A stretch of DNA of 64,000 bases from Ampullaceana balthica (lineage: Eukaryota; Mollusca; Gastropoda; Lymnaeidae). The stretch is taken from positions 682,001-746,000 of the forward strand of contig CALYLW010000054.1 of assembly GCA_944989445.1 (NCBI GenBank), given 5' to 3'. This document shows, one piece after another, positions 23,309 through 59,479 of this stretch (positions within the stretch are counted from its first letter, which is position 1; each line of letters opens with the position of its first letter). The notes beneath the pieces are model-generated. The model was not told the DNA's origin and ran no database searches. It saw nothing but the letters and a program-made list of their open reading frames with translations. The translations under genes and the position numbers were made by a program.

Positions 23309-23332
23309 TAACTGATATCAAATACATTAGAA

Positions 23333-25037
23333 CAGTGCTACTCAAAGTGGTGTTCCGCGGACCGGCACCGGTCCGAGGATCATCAGCTGCCGGTCCGCAG
23401 AAATTATCCAGAAAGAAAAGAAAAAGCACATACAATTAAAAAAAAACACATAGATTGTATTAATTATTTAATTTAAATAATTATAAATTAATGTTGTTTT
23501 TGCGTTTTAATGTGAAACAGAGGCGAGTTTTCTAACTGGCCCACACAGTAAAAATAGATCTTTAAGTCTTTAAGATTTATTACACCAGCATTTGGAACTT
23601 GCCATCTGCTGATGTAAACAAAACGTCCGACTGAAAATAAATTTAAATGAACATATTAATAACTTATGTTGATTTCAATGAAATATTTAGTAAATTTTAG
23701 TGAATATTATAAAAATAATAAGTTTAATGAAATTTTTTTAAAATTTAACCATGTCACTGTGTATTTATTTTTAAGTTACAATGTTGTATTATTATTTTTA
23801 TTATTATTTTTATTATTATTTTAATTTTTTACAAACAACATTGATGTGTTGATTTTATTTATTTGAATTGATTTATTTAAAGTCTCAATAAGTAAAAACG
23901 AAAGTAAATGAACAATAAGCCTTTACTGATTACGATTTTTCTTTCAAAAATGTGGATGACATAATTTTTTTCAAAATATATCGAAATAATACAATTATAA
24001 TTTGTAAATACATGTATATGGGTATACAAATAGCTACTATATTTTGTCAGTGAGAAAGTCACTTATCTTAAAATAATTTTTTATTGTCAACATCTGATGT
24101 GCATTACAATTTAATTGTTAGTAATCGCTGCAACACAAAGCACCGGTGCAAATATATTTTATCAATTGCGTTGTTGTTGATAAAATTTAGGTTTCTAGTT
24201 AAGAATTGTTCCTTTATTTTAAACTGTTTTAAAATTTCATTTACAATGCTGTGAGACATATTATTATTAACATGTGTTACTTAAAAGAAATATTTTGAGT
24301 AATTTATACTTACGTTTACAAAAAATCAAATTCAAATAAAATACATTTTAAATATTGCCTTTATTTATAATTTCAGAAACTATGAAATTAGTATATTAAT
24401 GTCAACCATACTTGATTTATCTTTCCACATGACGCAACACCACTGAATATCTTGACATTTTTAGACTATATAAGTGGCACCCCACTTGACTTCGATTGCG
24501 AAATATTTAGGGATACAAGGAAATTAATGGCTTCATACTTATCGGTTAACGTTAAATTAAAAAAAAACAACAACACAGTTTTATATGTTATTTTTTTATT
24601 TCTAACGTTTCACAAAATTGGTAACTGGACCGTCGAAAAAAAAATTAATTAAATTGACTTTGATACTCAATCAGGGAGATAATCATTTATTATTAATATC
24701 TTTTTTTTATCATTGATAAAAGTGAGGCCCAACATATGACACCCTTTATTCTCAAACAACATTTGTAGTGAACAATTCATGTCATAGTTCCAGCCCGTGA
24801 CGATGCAAAACACGGGTGAAGTAAAGTAGTTACCGCCAACGAACATTAAGACAAGTGGTTATTCTTTTCAAAATTTGTCGGATACAACTAACCGAAGTCA
24901 TGCCAAATATTTTAGGGCTGGTGGGGGCTGTTATCACGACGCTACCACGTCTACACAGGGGAAAATAGTTCACCGGTCCCTGATGCAATGGAAAAACTCC
25001 TGCCGGTCCGCCGTACTAAAAAGTTACAGAAGCACTG
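23333..25037. mobile_element. hAT-like element, 1.7 kb, no intact transposase
   Basis: Termini CAGTGCTACTCAAAGTGG and AGTTACAGAAGCACTG, perfect 8-bp target duplication CATTAGAA (23325-23332 and 25038-25045). The AT-rich interior is collinear with 50980-52240. Only short open frames. Confidence 0.85.
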
Positions 25038-25352
25038 CATTAGAAAATATTATACTATATATATATTTTTACATTATGATTATAAAGCACAAGTACCATG
25101 TGAGCAGTTCCGATTTTCATCTTTGCATTTTCCATTTATTATTTTCTGTATTTTTTTTCTGTGATGTTTATAAATTGCATGAACTAAAGGGAAAATTCCA
25201 AGATTGTTAGGGCAAAAAATAAGTTGTTGTCCAAGAACATCATAGCAAAGAGCAGCAACAATTACTAAGAATGAGTTGTTGTTCTTTATATATAATTTTA
25301 ATTTCTTGCCTCCCTCTGATCTCATCCCCATATGTCTCGCTGACCCGGGCAG

Positions 25353-25469
25353 GGCGAGGCTGCCATGACCTACAGCCGGAGCGTCAAGGCCGGACGACGT
25401 CACACGGGCTCCGCGAGGCACAGCCTGATGTCACATGACTCCGTGGACTCCATGGCATCTCACCCAGAG
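25353..25469 (+). CDS. Candidate second coding exon, possibly TRPC 5' exon
   Basis: 39 codons, open and GC-rich in an AT-rich setting, between a pyrimidine-rich acceptor CCCGGGCAG and donor CCCAGAG|GTCGGT. The product is Ser/Arg/His-rich (about GEAAMTYSRS to SMASHPE) with no domain recognised. It joins in phase to 22390-22548. A hAT-like element (23333-25037) and a MITE fill the intervening sequence. Confidence 0.5.
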
Positions 25470-25936
25470 GTCGGTATGCGAAGGTTTTCTGTTCATTTTC
25501 ACTGTCCGCACGCCTGAACACAATTTGTAGGTTGTTTATCACGACAACGATGTCCACCTGGTGGCAATCCCATAGAATTGTCTTCGTCCGTCCGGAAATC
25601 CTTTTCATCGGATGAACGTATAAAAGACGAGTCGTCATCATCAAATGTTGTGATTGGCGGAGACTTGTGACGGGTCAACGTTGCGCCGCTTTATGGGTTG
25701 ACGGGGGGAGGGGGGGACACAAACGGTGCAAAATTTATTTATAGCAGGACAAATATGTTTATAGATACTGATTAAACAATAAGAAAGTGCCGTAATGCTG
25801 TCTGGGGCTTTAGTGCCATGGCGAAGTGCAGCTTTATTAAATGAATGGGGCCAGGTTCGCTACTCTGGCGGAGAAGATATTTTTGTACAAATCGTGAGAC
25901 CGAAACAAGCTGCGGTTTTATTATCATTTGGTTCCA

Positions 25937-26689
25937 GGGGCCGTCCATAAATGACGTCACGCACCTAGGAAAAAAAAGTCACACCTTTGTGACGAGGGGG
26001 AGGGGGTGTTTAAGACCTGTGACATCACATCAAATTAAAGTTCAACACTTAATATTTGATTGCTGACAGTTTATTGAATGATGTTTTTCATGGCTTCACG
26101 CGCGTTACGATATTAGAGTGCAGCCTTACACTTAATACAATTCTTAAATGACAATAAAGTGATTTGAAACGTGCTCATTTTCAAATAGAAAATACAGCTT
26201 TTATGTGAGGGGGGGGATGTTAAAGGTTTGCGACGTCATGTTGGAGGGGAGTCTAAGTTTTTGTGACGAGGAGAAGGGGGGGGGTAAAAATCGGCAAAAA
26301 TACTCCCCCCCCTCGTCACACTTCCTCATAAAAACTTAGATTCCCCTCCAACATGACGTCACAAAGCTTTGACCACCCCTCCCCTAAAAGCAGTATTTTC
26401 TAATTGAAAATTAGCATGTTGCAAATTACTTTTTTTTTCTTCCATTTAAATATGTATTTAGTGTAAGTCTGCACTCTAATATCGTAACACGTGTGAAGCC
26501 ATTGAAAACGTCATTCAATAAATTGTAAACAATCAAATATTTAAGTGGAACTTTTTTATTTAAAGTTGTGCGTTTTGATGTGACGTCACATTTCTTAAAC
26601 ACCCCTCCCTCCCCCCTCGTCACACATCGTCACTAATGCTCGACCCCCCCCCCTCCCCCTAGGCGCGTGACGTCATTTATGGACGGCCC
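25937..26689. mobile_element. GGGGCCGTCCATAAA-family, 753-bp palindromic composite
   Basis: Starts GGGGCCGTCCATAAATGACG, ends CGTCATTTATGGACGGCCC, with large inverted halves meeting near 26300. It looks like two copies back to back. Confidence 0.7.
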
Positions 26690-27021
26690 ATAAAGTAGAT
26701 TTCAACCAGAAAAGAAACTTTTGTTCAAATAACTCATTGCAGTCTCACCCCATTTTTTAAAAAATAATTGGAATCAAAGAGCAAGACACGGCAAGGAAAA
26801 CTGAATCTTTTCCTCACCAGATAGGTTCAATTATTGCGTCTCTTAGCAGCAAGCAACAACCCTCCCACCCACCCCCTCCCCCCCAAAAAACACCATCGCC
26901 CAGCTCAACTTAGGGAATGGCCTGCACAGTGTACATGCATACATTCTACATGTCCACTGATCTGCTCCCCTTAATGCCGTGTTGCATCCCCTTGTCACGT
27001 TCATAAACGTTGGCAGCGCTA

Positions 27022-27657
27022 TCACAGGACTGGCATCAATATTTTAATATCACAGGACTGGCATCAATATTTTAATATCACAGGACTGGCATCAATATTT
27101 TAATATCACAGGACTGGCATCAATATTTTAATATCACAGGACTGGCATCAATATTTTAATATCACAGGACTGGCATCTATATTTTAATATCCCAGGACTG
27201 GCATCGATATTTTAATATCACAGGACTGGCATCGATATTTTAATATCACAGGACTGGCATCAATATTTTAATATCACAGGACTGGCATCAATATTTTAAT
27301 ATCACAGGACTGGCATCGATATTTTAATATCACATGACTGGCATCAATATTTTAATATCACAGGACTGGCATCAATATTTTAATATCACAGAACTGGCAT
27401 CAATATTTTAATATCACAGGACTGGCATCAATATTTTAATATCACAGGACTGGCATCAATATTTTAATATCACAGGACTGGCATCAATATTTTAATATCA
27501 CAGGACTGGCATCGATATTTTAATATCACAGGACTGGCATCAATATTTTAATATCACAGGACTGGCATCAATATTTTAATATCACAGGACTGGCATCAAT
27601 ATTTTAATATCACAGGACTGGCATCAATATTTTAATATCACAGGACTGGCATCAATA
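27022..27657 (+). repeat. 28-bp minisatellite, about 22 copies
   Basis: ATCACAGGACTGGCATCAAT plus ATTTTAAT, very homogeneous (mostly CAAT/CGAT variants). Confidence 0.95.
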
Positions 27658-28218
27658 TAATGCCGTTAGCATAGATTTAACATCTTCATGTTATGAAGTT
27701 TAGATTGAAATATTCGAGTTATTTGCATAAAAAATTTTTTTTTGCCCTTTCTTCACCAATTCGGATTTATATTTCTAATATAAAAAAATTAGCGAAATTT
27801 TGTTGCTTTTTTTTCTGCTTGTGTCGTTGAAGATATAAAGTATAACACTTAACATGTGGTACATCTGGTATTAAATGAAGCAGTCATTCCTTCTTCTTGA
27901 AAAAGAAACCGGGTCTTTGTGTTGGACAGGGTTGCCATATTGGCCTTTTTAAGGCCAAATTCTCAAAATTTGGCCCTTTTTAAGAGGGTTTGGCCTCAAA
28001 ATATTTTTTTGGCTTTTTGGCATTTTTTTGGCCTTTTTCTTAAAAAATAATAAAAAATATATAAAATATATATAAACATAATCTAAATCACATAAATAAA
28101 ATTAAAAATTCGCCAATAAGTCAATAACGTTATTAATTATTTTCTTTTTTGGAATAGCTTACGTGTATTTTAGACATTAAAAAGTTTTTTAAAGGTTTAA
28201 CAAAGAGGCTATTAAGAC

Positions 28219-28461
28219 AAAGCCAGATACAGAATGCAACTCACACTTTTAGACGCTATTGTTAGAGTCAGGGCTGAGCTTTTGTTTACAAATAAATGCA
28301 GTAAGGACTTTGTCATGTCACCAAGATTGCTTGATGACTTGACATCTGATAAAGTTTATAACAATACTGCATATAGCAGTCTAGAGGAAAAGGATGACCT
28401 GAAGCGTTTTCTTTCAAATTTAAATAAAATAATGGGGGTGAGACTGCAACCAGGCTTTTAA
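28219..28461 (+). pseudogene. Possible transposase remnant inside hAT-like element
   Basis: A frame of about 80 codons beginning after TAA (DKARYRMQLTLLDAIVRVRA...) with mixed, protein-like composition and no repeats. Its position inside a hAT-like element suggests a transposase fragment, but no catalytic motif is visible and the family is not recognised. Confidence 0.35.
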
Positions 28462-28475
28462 ATTAGTAAATGCAT

Positions 28476-28680
28476 AACATATAAACAGGGTATTAGTTAG
28501 CCTGACAGGACGTAACACAACAGCGAACGTTTCGGCAAAGAGCCTTCCTCAACGAACAAATAGTACACAAATATATTCGTTTTATTTGTGTACTATTTCT
28601 TCGTTGAGGAAGGCTCTTTGCCGAATCGTTCGCTGTTGTGGTACGTCCTGTCAGGCTAACTAATATCCTGTTTATATGTT
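28476..28680. repeat. 205-bp near-perfect hairpin (foldback MITE)
   Basis: Arms of about 95 nt (AACATATAAACAGGGTATTA ... and its reverse complement) around an AT-rich loop near 28575. Shares CAGGGTATTAGT..GCCTGACAGG with the palindrome at 9892-9974. Confidence 0.88.
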
Positions 28681-28830
28681 ATACTCTTTCAAATTTGTAT
28701 GTTAGTATCAAAATCTATTTATTTTGTGAGTACAACCATACATACGAACATTGGCATTTACAAATGTATTATCTTTTTTCTCCTGGTTTTACCTTCATTT
28801 TTAAATAGTTAACTTATATTCAGCCGTTAT

Positions 28831-29040
28831 GAGCCGTCCATAAATGACAACAGGCGATTTTGGAAGATTTTTCAATGTATTTTCACTCCCCCCCCCACCC
28901 CTCGTCCAACGTAATCAAGAGCTAGACCTTTTCCAATATGACGTCACAGTTCTTAAAAGCACCCTCCCCCTCGTCATACATCGCCACAAATCTGTGACCC
29001 CCTCCCGCCCCCTATGTGCGTGACGTCATTTTTGTTGACA
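28831..29040. mobile_element. GGGGCCGTCCATAAA-family, degenerate copy
   Basis: GAGCCGTCCATAAATGACAA ... GCGTGACGTCATTTTTG, nested inside the hAT-like element 27927-29128. Confidence 0.55.
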
Positions 29041-29148
29041 TTTTTCATATAACATAAGTTTGGCCTTTTTTTGGCCTTTTTTGGCCGTCAGTTTGGCCTT
29101 TTACCCAAATTACAATCTGGCAACCCTGGTGTTGGAGTCGGTTCACAT

Positions 29149-29152
<4 letters not shown>

Positions 29153-29238
<86 letters not shown>
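29153..29238 (+). repeat. (GT)n microsatellite
   Basis: About 40 uninterrupted GT dinucleotides, just outside the hAT-like element's right end. Confidence 0.95.
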
Positions 29239-29239
29239 T

Positions 29240-30200
29240 GGGTGGTGGGGGTTGTTTAGGTTTAACCTGTCTCTGGAACCAGTCTTCAACTTCTCCGGTT
29301 CCTCCGAACCGGGTCTCACACATTTTTATGTAAGAAAAACATCGTAAAAATAGAGGCATCAATTTTTTAAAAAAAACAACAGACATCGAACCCCGTTGCC
29401 TCCATTTCTGGGTGTTTCCGGACTCATCTTTTTTCCCCCCTTCCTTTTACATACAACAGTTTTAATAAAATTGTTTTCTGTTTATAATTGTGTACGAACA
29501 TACCCAATAAAGACACCAAACCATTTTATCCCCCCCCCTTTTTTTTTCTTGGTGCTCGCACGAGACGTACACTAACGGCGTATATGACCTGGTCGTGTAG
29601 CAGACGACCGCTCTGGCGTGTACGATTTGTCATAACATGAAAAGAAATTATCCGCACTGTCTACTTTATTTAATTTTTCATTCCTCGACGGACACTAATA
29701 TTAATACGCGACGCCATGTACAGGAAGAAAAAAACAATGAAACGAAAAAAAAACACTTGAAAAGGCTAATGGAACGTTAGAACCTAACAGATGCGCATTC
29801 AGAGATGCAATATCTGTTGAAATAAAAGTAGACGCCGCTTCCGAAATGGCACGGCCCGGCTCAAACGATAGGGTAAAGCAATTACCAGACGATAAACTTT
29901 TGCCATGATGAATTATTGACTGGCCGCGTTTGTCATAACATTTCCCCCCTTTTTCCTCCATTGTGCACATGCGCACTGAACGTTTCCGTCAACTGTCCAA
30001 TCATCTTTTCGTGATGACATTGTCCACAAAATAATGGCATCTTCCAGGTTGCTCGGCGGCTAAGTAATCGGATCCGTTAATGAAATCGGTGAATTCGTTT
30101 ATTTAAATTTTTAAAAATAAAAATCTGAAATATAAAATGACGTCATCAATATATGCGTTTAAAGATGATGTTGTCCATCTCAGGTCTTAGCTACAACATG
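29240..30200. other. No gene supported
   Basis: Mixed sequence with C runs and CpGs at 29560-29620 and 29820-29990. A 91-codon minus-strand frame (29701-29976) has no recognised motif. Confidence 0.4.
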
Positions 30201-30201
30201 G

Positions 30202-31280
30202 TGGCGAGATATTATAGCAAAGGGTCGGAGGAAAGATAACTGGGCTGTGAGATATTATAGCAAAGGGTCGGAGGAAAGATAACTGGGCTGTGAGATATTA
30301 TAGCAAAGGGTCGGAGGAAAGATAACTGGGCTGTGAGATATTACAGCAAAGGGTCGGAGGAAAGATAACTGGGCTGTGAGATATTATAGCAAAGGGTCGG
30401 AGGAAAGATAACTGGGCTGTGAGATATTATAGCAAAGGGTCGGAGGAAAGATAACTGGGCTGTGAGATATTACAGCAAAGGGTCGGTGGAAAGATAACTG
30501 GGCTGTGAGATATTATAGCAAAGGGTCGGAGGAAAGATAACTGGGCTGTGAGATATTATAGCAAAGGGTAGGAGGAAAGATAACTGGGCTGTGAGATATT
30601 ATAGCAACGGGTCGGAGGAAAGATAACTGGGCTGTGAGATATTACAGCAAATGGTCGGAGGAAAGATAACTGGGCTGTGCGATATTATAGCAACGGGTCG
30701 GAGGAAAGATAACTGGGCTGTGAGATATTATAGCAAAGGGTCGGAGGAACGATAACTGGGCTGTGAGATATTATAGCAAAGGGTCGGAGGAACGATAACT
30801 GGGCTGTGAGATATTACAGCAAAGGGTCGGAGGAAAGATAACTGGGCTGTGAGATATTACAGCAAAGGGTCGGAGGAAAGATAACTGGGTTGTGAGATAT
30901 TACAGCAAAGGGTCGGAGGAAAGATAACTGGGCTGTGAGATATTATAGCAAAGGGTCGGAGGAACGATAACTGGGCTGTGAGATATTATAGCAAAGGGTC
31001 GGAGGAAAGATAACTGGGCTGTGAGATATTACAGCAAAGGGTCGGAGGAAAGATAACTGGGTTGTGAGATATTACAGCAAAGGGTCGGAGGAAAGATAAC
31101 TGGGCTGTGAGATATTATAGCAAAGGGTCGGAGGAACGATAACTGGGCTGTGAGATATTATAGCAAAGGGTCGGAGGAAAGATAACTGGGCTGTGAGATA
31201 TTACAGCAAAGGGTCGGAGGAAAGATAACTGGGTTGTGAGATATTACAGCAAAGGGTCGGAGGAAAGATAACTGGGCTGC
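30202..31280 (+). repeat. 43-bp minisatellite, about 25 copies, with 172-bp higher-order period
   Basis: Units of GAGATATTATAGCAAAGGGT plus CGGAGGAAAGATAACTGGGC. A marker variant (GGGTTGTGAG) recurs at 30887, 31059 and 31231, exactly four units apart. Confidence 0.95.
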
Positions 31281-31340
31281 GCCTATTGTCAAAAGGTCGA
31301 TTACCGGTAAAAAAAACAACTACAAAACAATCGTCGTTTG

Positions 31341-31768
31341 GGGGCGTCCATAAATGACGTCACGCACCTAAGGGGGGAGAGGGGGGTCCTCACATTTGTG
31401 ACGATGTGTGACGAGGGATATGGGGGGGGAGGGAGTTCAAAAAATGTGACGTCACACCAAAACACGCAACTTTAAATAAAAGTTCCACTTAAATATTTAA
31501 TTTCTTACAATTTATTTTATGAAGTTTTACATGGCTTCACGCATGTTACGATATTAGAGTGCAGTCTTACACTAAATACCTTTTAAAATGACAAATAAAT
31601 GATTTGAAACATGCTCATTTTCAAATGGAAAATACAGCTCTTAGCAAAGCTTTGTGGCGTCATCATGGATGGCGGGGGGGTATACGTTTTTGTGACGTCG
31701 CGTGACGAGGGGGGAGGGGGACTGAAAAATCGGCCCAAAATCGCGTGACGTCATTTCTGGACGACCCC
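31341..31768. mobile_element. GGGGCCGTCCATAAA-family MITE
   Basis: GGGGCGTCCATAAATGACGT ... GTGACGTCATTTCTGGACGA followed by CCCC. The flanking bases TTTG occur on both sides. Confidence 0.7.
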
Positions 31769-31769
31769 T

Positions 31770-32170
31770 TTGCTGACTGATCGGTTCTTGGTATTTGCTG
31801 CTAAATTTGGCAACTTGGACCAATGGAGAGAACAAATATATATGTAAATAAAAATTTGAATTGCTCATTGGATTTATGGTTTGAATACTTCAATTTTAAT
31901 TTCTTTCGTAGGCGCATATAATATATTTTCTATGATCACAGGAGTAGGAGCCAATATGACATTTAAAGATTTATTAAGCCTTTAAATTAAAATGTTTTCA
32001 GTGTAGTAATACAGTGTCGGCGTTGTTCATGTAACGTACTATTATTATTATGGTTGATCTATTTAATGGGTTAAAATTTATATAGTCAAAAGAAAGTTGC
32101 TATGATTGAAAATATGTTAAGGAACCCAAGACATTTTAATGTAATCAACAGTTGTAACATCTAATTATTT
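31770..32170. other. No gene seen
   Basis: AT-rich sequence between a MITE and candidate exon 32175. Confidence 0.5.
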
Positions 32171-32174
32171 GTAG

Positions 32175-32234
32175 GCGCAACGCTATCGACATTATCTTTT
32201 GCACAATGATTCCAGGAGACACCGGTTCAACGAA
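32175..32234 (+). CDS. Candidate 60-bp microexon, possibly TRPC 5' exon
   Basis: 20 codons between ATTTGTAG and AACGAA|GTAACT, in phase with the candidate exon at 25353; a strongly basic peptide (AQRYRHYLL...RRHRFNE). Only the correct phase is open. A run this short can be chance. Confidence 0.3.
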
Positions 32235-32239
32235 GTAAC

Positions 32240-34600
32240 TTTTAATTTGAACTCTATGCACATGAATTTACATAATGAATATCACACGTCCTCAAACAGA
32301 AATACGTCAGTCGGCCATCCTTCTTCTATCCTCTCTTCCCACGTGACTTCCTTTTTTCCCCTTGCAATCCCCTCTCTCTCTCTCACGTGACAACAGTAAT
32401 GCATCAATGTACACACCATTAATGCATCAAATATACAGGCCAACTCTCTATCAACGTACGCACCAGAAATGTGGGAGCAATGGTCGAGCCGCAGCGCACT
32501 CTCCGAGGGCTTGACATTAGTTGGGGCGGCTCGGCATTGTGCTCAGTGGCGTAACAACGGCTTGGCATTGGGGCAGTTGCTAAGGGCGCCGCTAAATCTC
32601 TAATTTTTTAAAAACGTTTAACCAGCCCCTCAACTACACTTCTTAAAATAGGAATTAGACTTTTGTCACCTACATATAGATCTAGTTTAAAATATCCCAT
32701 CTCTTTAAAAAAAAGTGTATGTAAATAAATGTGAAAAAAAAACAAAAGTAGAGCTTAAATTGTTCCATAAATTGTTAACATCCACATTTCTAATAATAGT
32801 AGCTGAAAATATTTTACGTTCACTGGTGTACGTCTGTGTGGACAAATGTTTTAACGCTTTCGAAATGTTTCAATAGTGTTAATTTTGACGCATACCGAAA
32901 AAAAAATATTAGAAGAATTGAAACCATAAAGTATATAGCGTCTTTCTTACATGTAACGAAATAGCAAAATTTTCAAAATTAAGCACGTACGGAGTCGTAC
33001 GGCCTCATGCCATCTCAATGTGCGAAATATAATATGGTTTTATTGGCAATCAAATAGAGAAATCTTATAGCATGATTTTTTAAAAAAAGTCGTTAATATT
33101 TTAGTAACGGAACAAAGTGACCGAACATTTTAAATGTCACCCCCCGGACCCCGCCCACTATAACTGACAAGCATTGCACGGTCGCCTCATGAAATCACAG
33201 TCCTGTGACAAGAGTTCAAGTGACTGCATAGACCGTGTTCTGTGATTTCGCTAGGATTGTAGCTAAAACCATCATACCTGACTAGGACTAACTAACTTAA
33301 ACTGCCTGTGGCGTATACGTACGCTGCACGTTTTTGTTACACCATCTTGACGTCATCGCTTTTGTCTCACATGTCTATTTAGACAATTTTTGTTTGATTT
33401 AGAAATATTTTGATAGTGGTTCATGATCTCAGCAATAGGGTTTTGAGAATGTGCTGCAATAATTAAGTTAAGGAGACGCATTTACAGAAATAATAATTTT
33501 AAAAAACCCGAAAAAAAAATAATTAAAAATTAAAGTTCAGCACCAGGATAATGGTAGATAGTTTCAGCGTCAAGAGTGTTACGTTCTGAGTTCTAGTAAT
33601 TTTATGACCAAACAAGACAGGATAAAACTCATCAACAATCAGAAATATACAGGGCTTGTCATTTCTAAAGGGAAATCTATTTATAGAAATATCAGGTGTC
33701 TTCAGGTGGACACATTTTAAAAAAAAATTAAATAAAAGATACGAGTCAATATGTAAATGTAGGTATATTGAGAAAGACACATCTTCCCAGCTATTTGTTA
33801 TTTCTTCGTTATTTAAGACAGCAAATTGGACTAGAAAAAAAACAACAGTTTCGTAATTTTACTATGGTAAAATTCTGTGAAGTTATTGATTCTTATGTAT
33901 TTAATAGTATTTATGATTAAAAACGTAGTTCCGCTAAAAAATGTAGTCTAAAAATAGAACATTACACAATGAGTTACGACGTTTTCCGTTCTTAGAAACG
34001 ACAAGACCTACATAAGCTTAATCTCTATCTCTTTATATTATACGTCTTCTCACAACAACATCTTTGGTGAAACTGACTATCGGGCATCGGCTGCCTAACA
34101 GTCACTACGTCACATTCCCTAACACCGCGTCATAAATAAAAGTGCGTTCAATAATAAGACGCACCGTGTGACAGACTAGCATAAAAATTACCGATGGGGA
34201 AATCCCCGTTGACCTCTAATATTATCCTGGGTAATGAGGGCTCAAACTTCAACATTTGTTTGTGGTTACGGGGACTGGCTTTTCTGTTGGCAGCCTGTCG
34301 AAACATAAATTTTGCGATGGTGATTGTTACATAGGTTAATTTTACATGGACTAATAAACAGAAAATTTGGTGCTTCGAATGTTCCATCTAGTAACATGAG
34401 GTTTAACACCATGGGGTCAATTAGACGAGTTTATTTGATTCAGTTATTCTAAATTTCCACCAGTTTAACCGTATCAACGCCGCCTAATATTATGACATCT
34501 GTTGGCCAGTAACTTTGGTTGTCAGCTGACTGCGTAATCTCCCATCAATTTTTATTTTTTCATGTCCTTTTAAATACAACAGCTTCGCGGACTGTGTTTA
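32240..34600. other. No gene seen
   Basis: Mostly AT-rich. 32500-32600 is GC-richer with CAGTGGCGTAACAACGG and GGGCGCCGCTAAA, resembling MITE ends, but no pair of termini or target duplication was confirmed. Confidence 0.4.
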
Positions 34601-34612
34601 AAACTAGTTGTC

Positions 34613-34722
34613 ATTTCATTTTATAACTGTCGGAACGGGACATTTTATAACTGTCGGAACGGTACATTTTATAACTGTCGGAACGGGACATTTTATAACT
34701 GTCGGAACGGGACATTTTATTG
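34613..34722 (+). repeat. 24-bp tandem repeat, about 4.5 copies
   Basis: CATTTTATAACTGTCGGAAC plus GGGA/GGTA. Confidence 0.9.
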
Positions 34723-35001
34723 TCAGGAGCGGACACATTTATTGCCGAAGAAGGCTTTTTGCCAACAATTTTCTTCTTTTGCTGTGTTTTGTTTTCATGC
34801 CCCCCTCCCGGCCTTATTAAAATACATTTCTTTATGGCTTAAAGACTAACGTCTTAAAAAAAAATTAATCAACGTTGCATTCCCCCCGTACACCCAAGTT
34901 TTCGTTAATTCGATATTCACTGTTGAAAATTAATCACACAAAAGCACCACACACACACACACACAAAATCTGTAACAACTAAAAAAACAAAATTATTTAC
35001 G

Positions 35002-35010
35002 TTATATAAG
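35002..35010 (+). promoter_or_regulatory. TATA-like element upstream of TRPC exon A
   Basis: TTATATAAG about 50 bp before ATG 35060. If used, the 5'UTR would be only about 25 nt. It competes with the idea that upstream exons supply the N-terminus. Confidence 0.2.
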
Positions 35011-35059
35011 TTTTAGGACTCAACTAACGAAACCCGCGCGTAGTTAAAAACGTCGCGAA

Positions 35060-58727
<23,668 letters not shown>

Positions 58728-58742
<15 letters not shown>

Positions 58743-59475
58743 GTAAGTTGTGTTCACAATCATGGCTGTAAGTTGTGTTTACAATCATTGCTGTAAGTTG
58801 TGTTTACAATCATGGCTGTAAGTTGTGTTCACAATCATTGCTGTAAGTTGTGTTCACAATCATGGCCGTAAGTTGTTTTTACAATCATTGCTGTAAGTGG
58901 TGTTCACAATCATTGCTGTAAGTTGTGTTCACAATCATTGCTGTAAGTTGTGTTCACAATCATGGCTGTAATTTGTGTTCACAATCATTGCTGTAAGTGG
59001 TGTTCACAATCATTGCTGTAAGTTGTGTTCACAATCATTGCTGTAAGTTGCGTTCACAATCATTGCTGTAAGTTGTGTTCACAATCATGGCTGTAAGTTG
59101 TGTTCACAATCATGGCTGTAAGTTGTGTTCACAATCATGGCTGTAAGTTGTGTTCACAATCATGGCTGTAAGTTGTGTTCACAATCATGGCTGTGAGTTG
59201 TGTTCACAATCATTGCTGTGAGTTGTGTTCACAATCATTTCTGTAAGTTGTGTTCACAATCATGGCTGTAAGTTGTGTTCACAATCATAGCTGTAAGTTG
59301 TGTTCACAATCATTACTGTAAGTTGTGTTCACAATCATGGCTGTAAGTTGTGTTCACAATCATTGCTGTAAGTTGTGTTTACAATCATTGCTGTGAGTTG
59401 TGTTCACAATCATTACTGTAAGTGGTGTTTACAATCATTACTGTAAGTGGTGTTCACAATCATAGCCGTAAGTCG
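58728..59475 (+). repeat. 25-bp array spanning the exon M 5' splice site
   Basis: About 30 units of TTCACAATCATTGCTGTAAG plus TTGTG. The first unit contains the last 15 bases of exon M and its donor, so GTAAGT recurs every 25 bp. Confidence 0.95.
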
Positions 59476-59479
59476 TGTT

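Larger units (their letters stand above)
27927..29128. mobile_element. hAT-like element (CAGGGTTGCCA termini), 1.2 kb, with nested repeats
   Basis: CAGGGTTGCCATATTGGCC ... AATCTGGCAACCCTG, perfect 8-bp target duplication GTGTTGGA (27919-27926, 29129-29136). Subterminal GGCCTTTTT motifs at both ends. It contains a short coding remnant (28219-28461), a hairpin (28476-28680) and a GGGGCCGTCC MITE. Confidence 0.88.

Noticed and set aside
29701..29976. 91-codon minus-strand frame
   Set aside because: No domain, no supporting neighbour exons, and compatible with chance in a GC-richer stretch.
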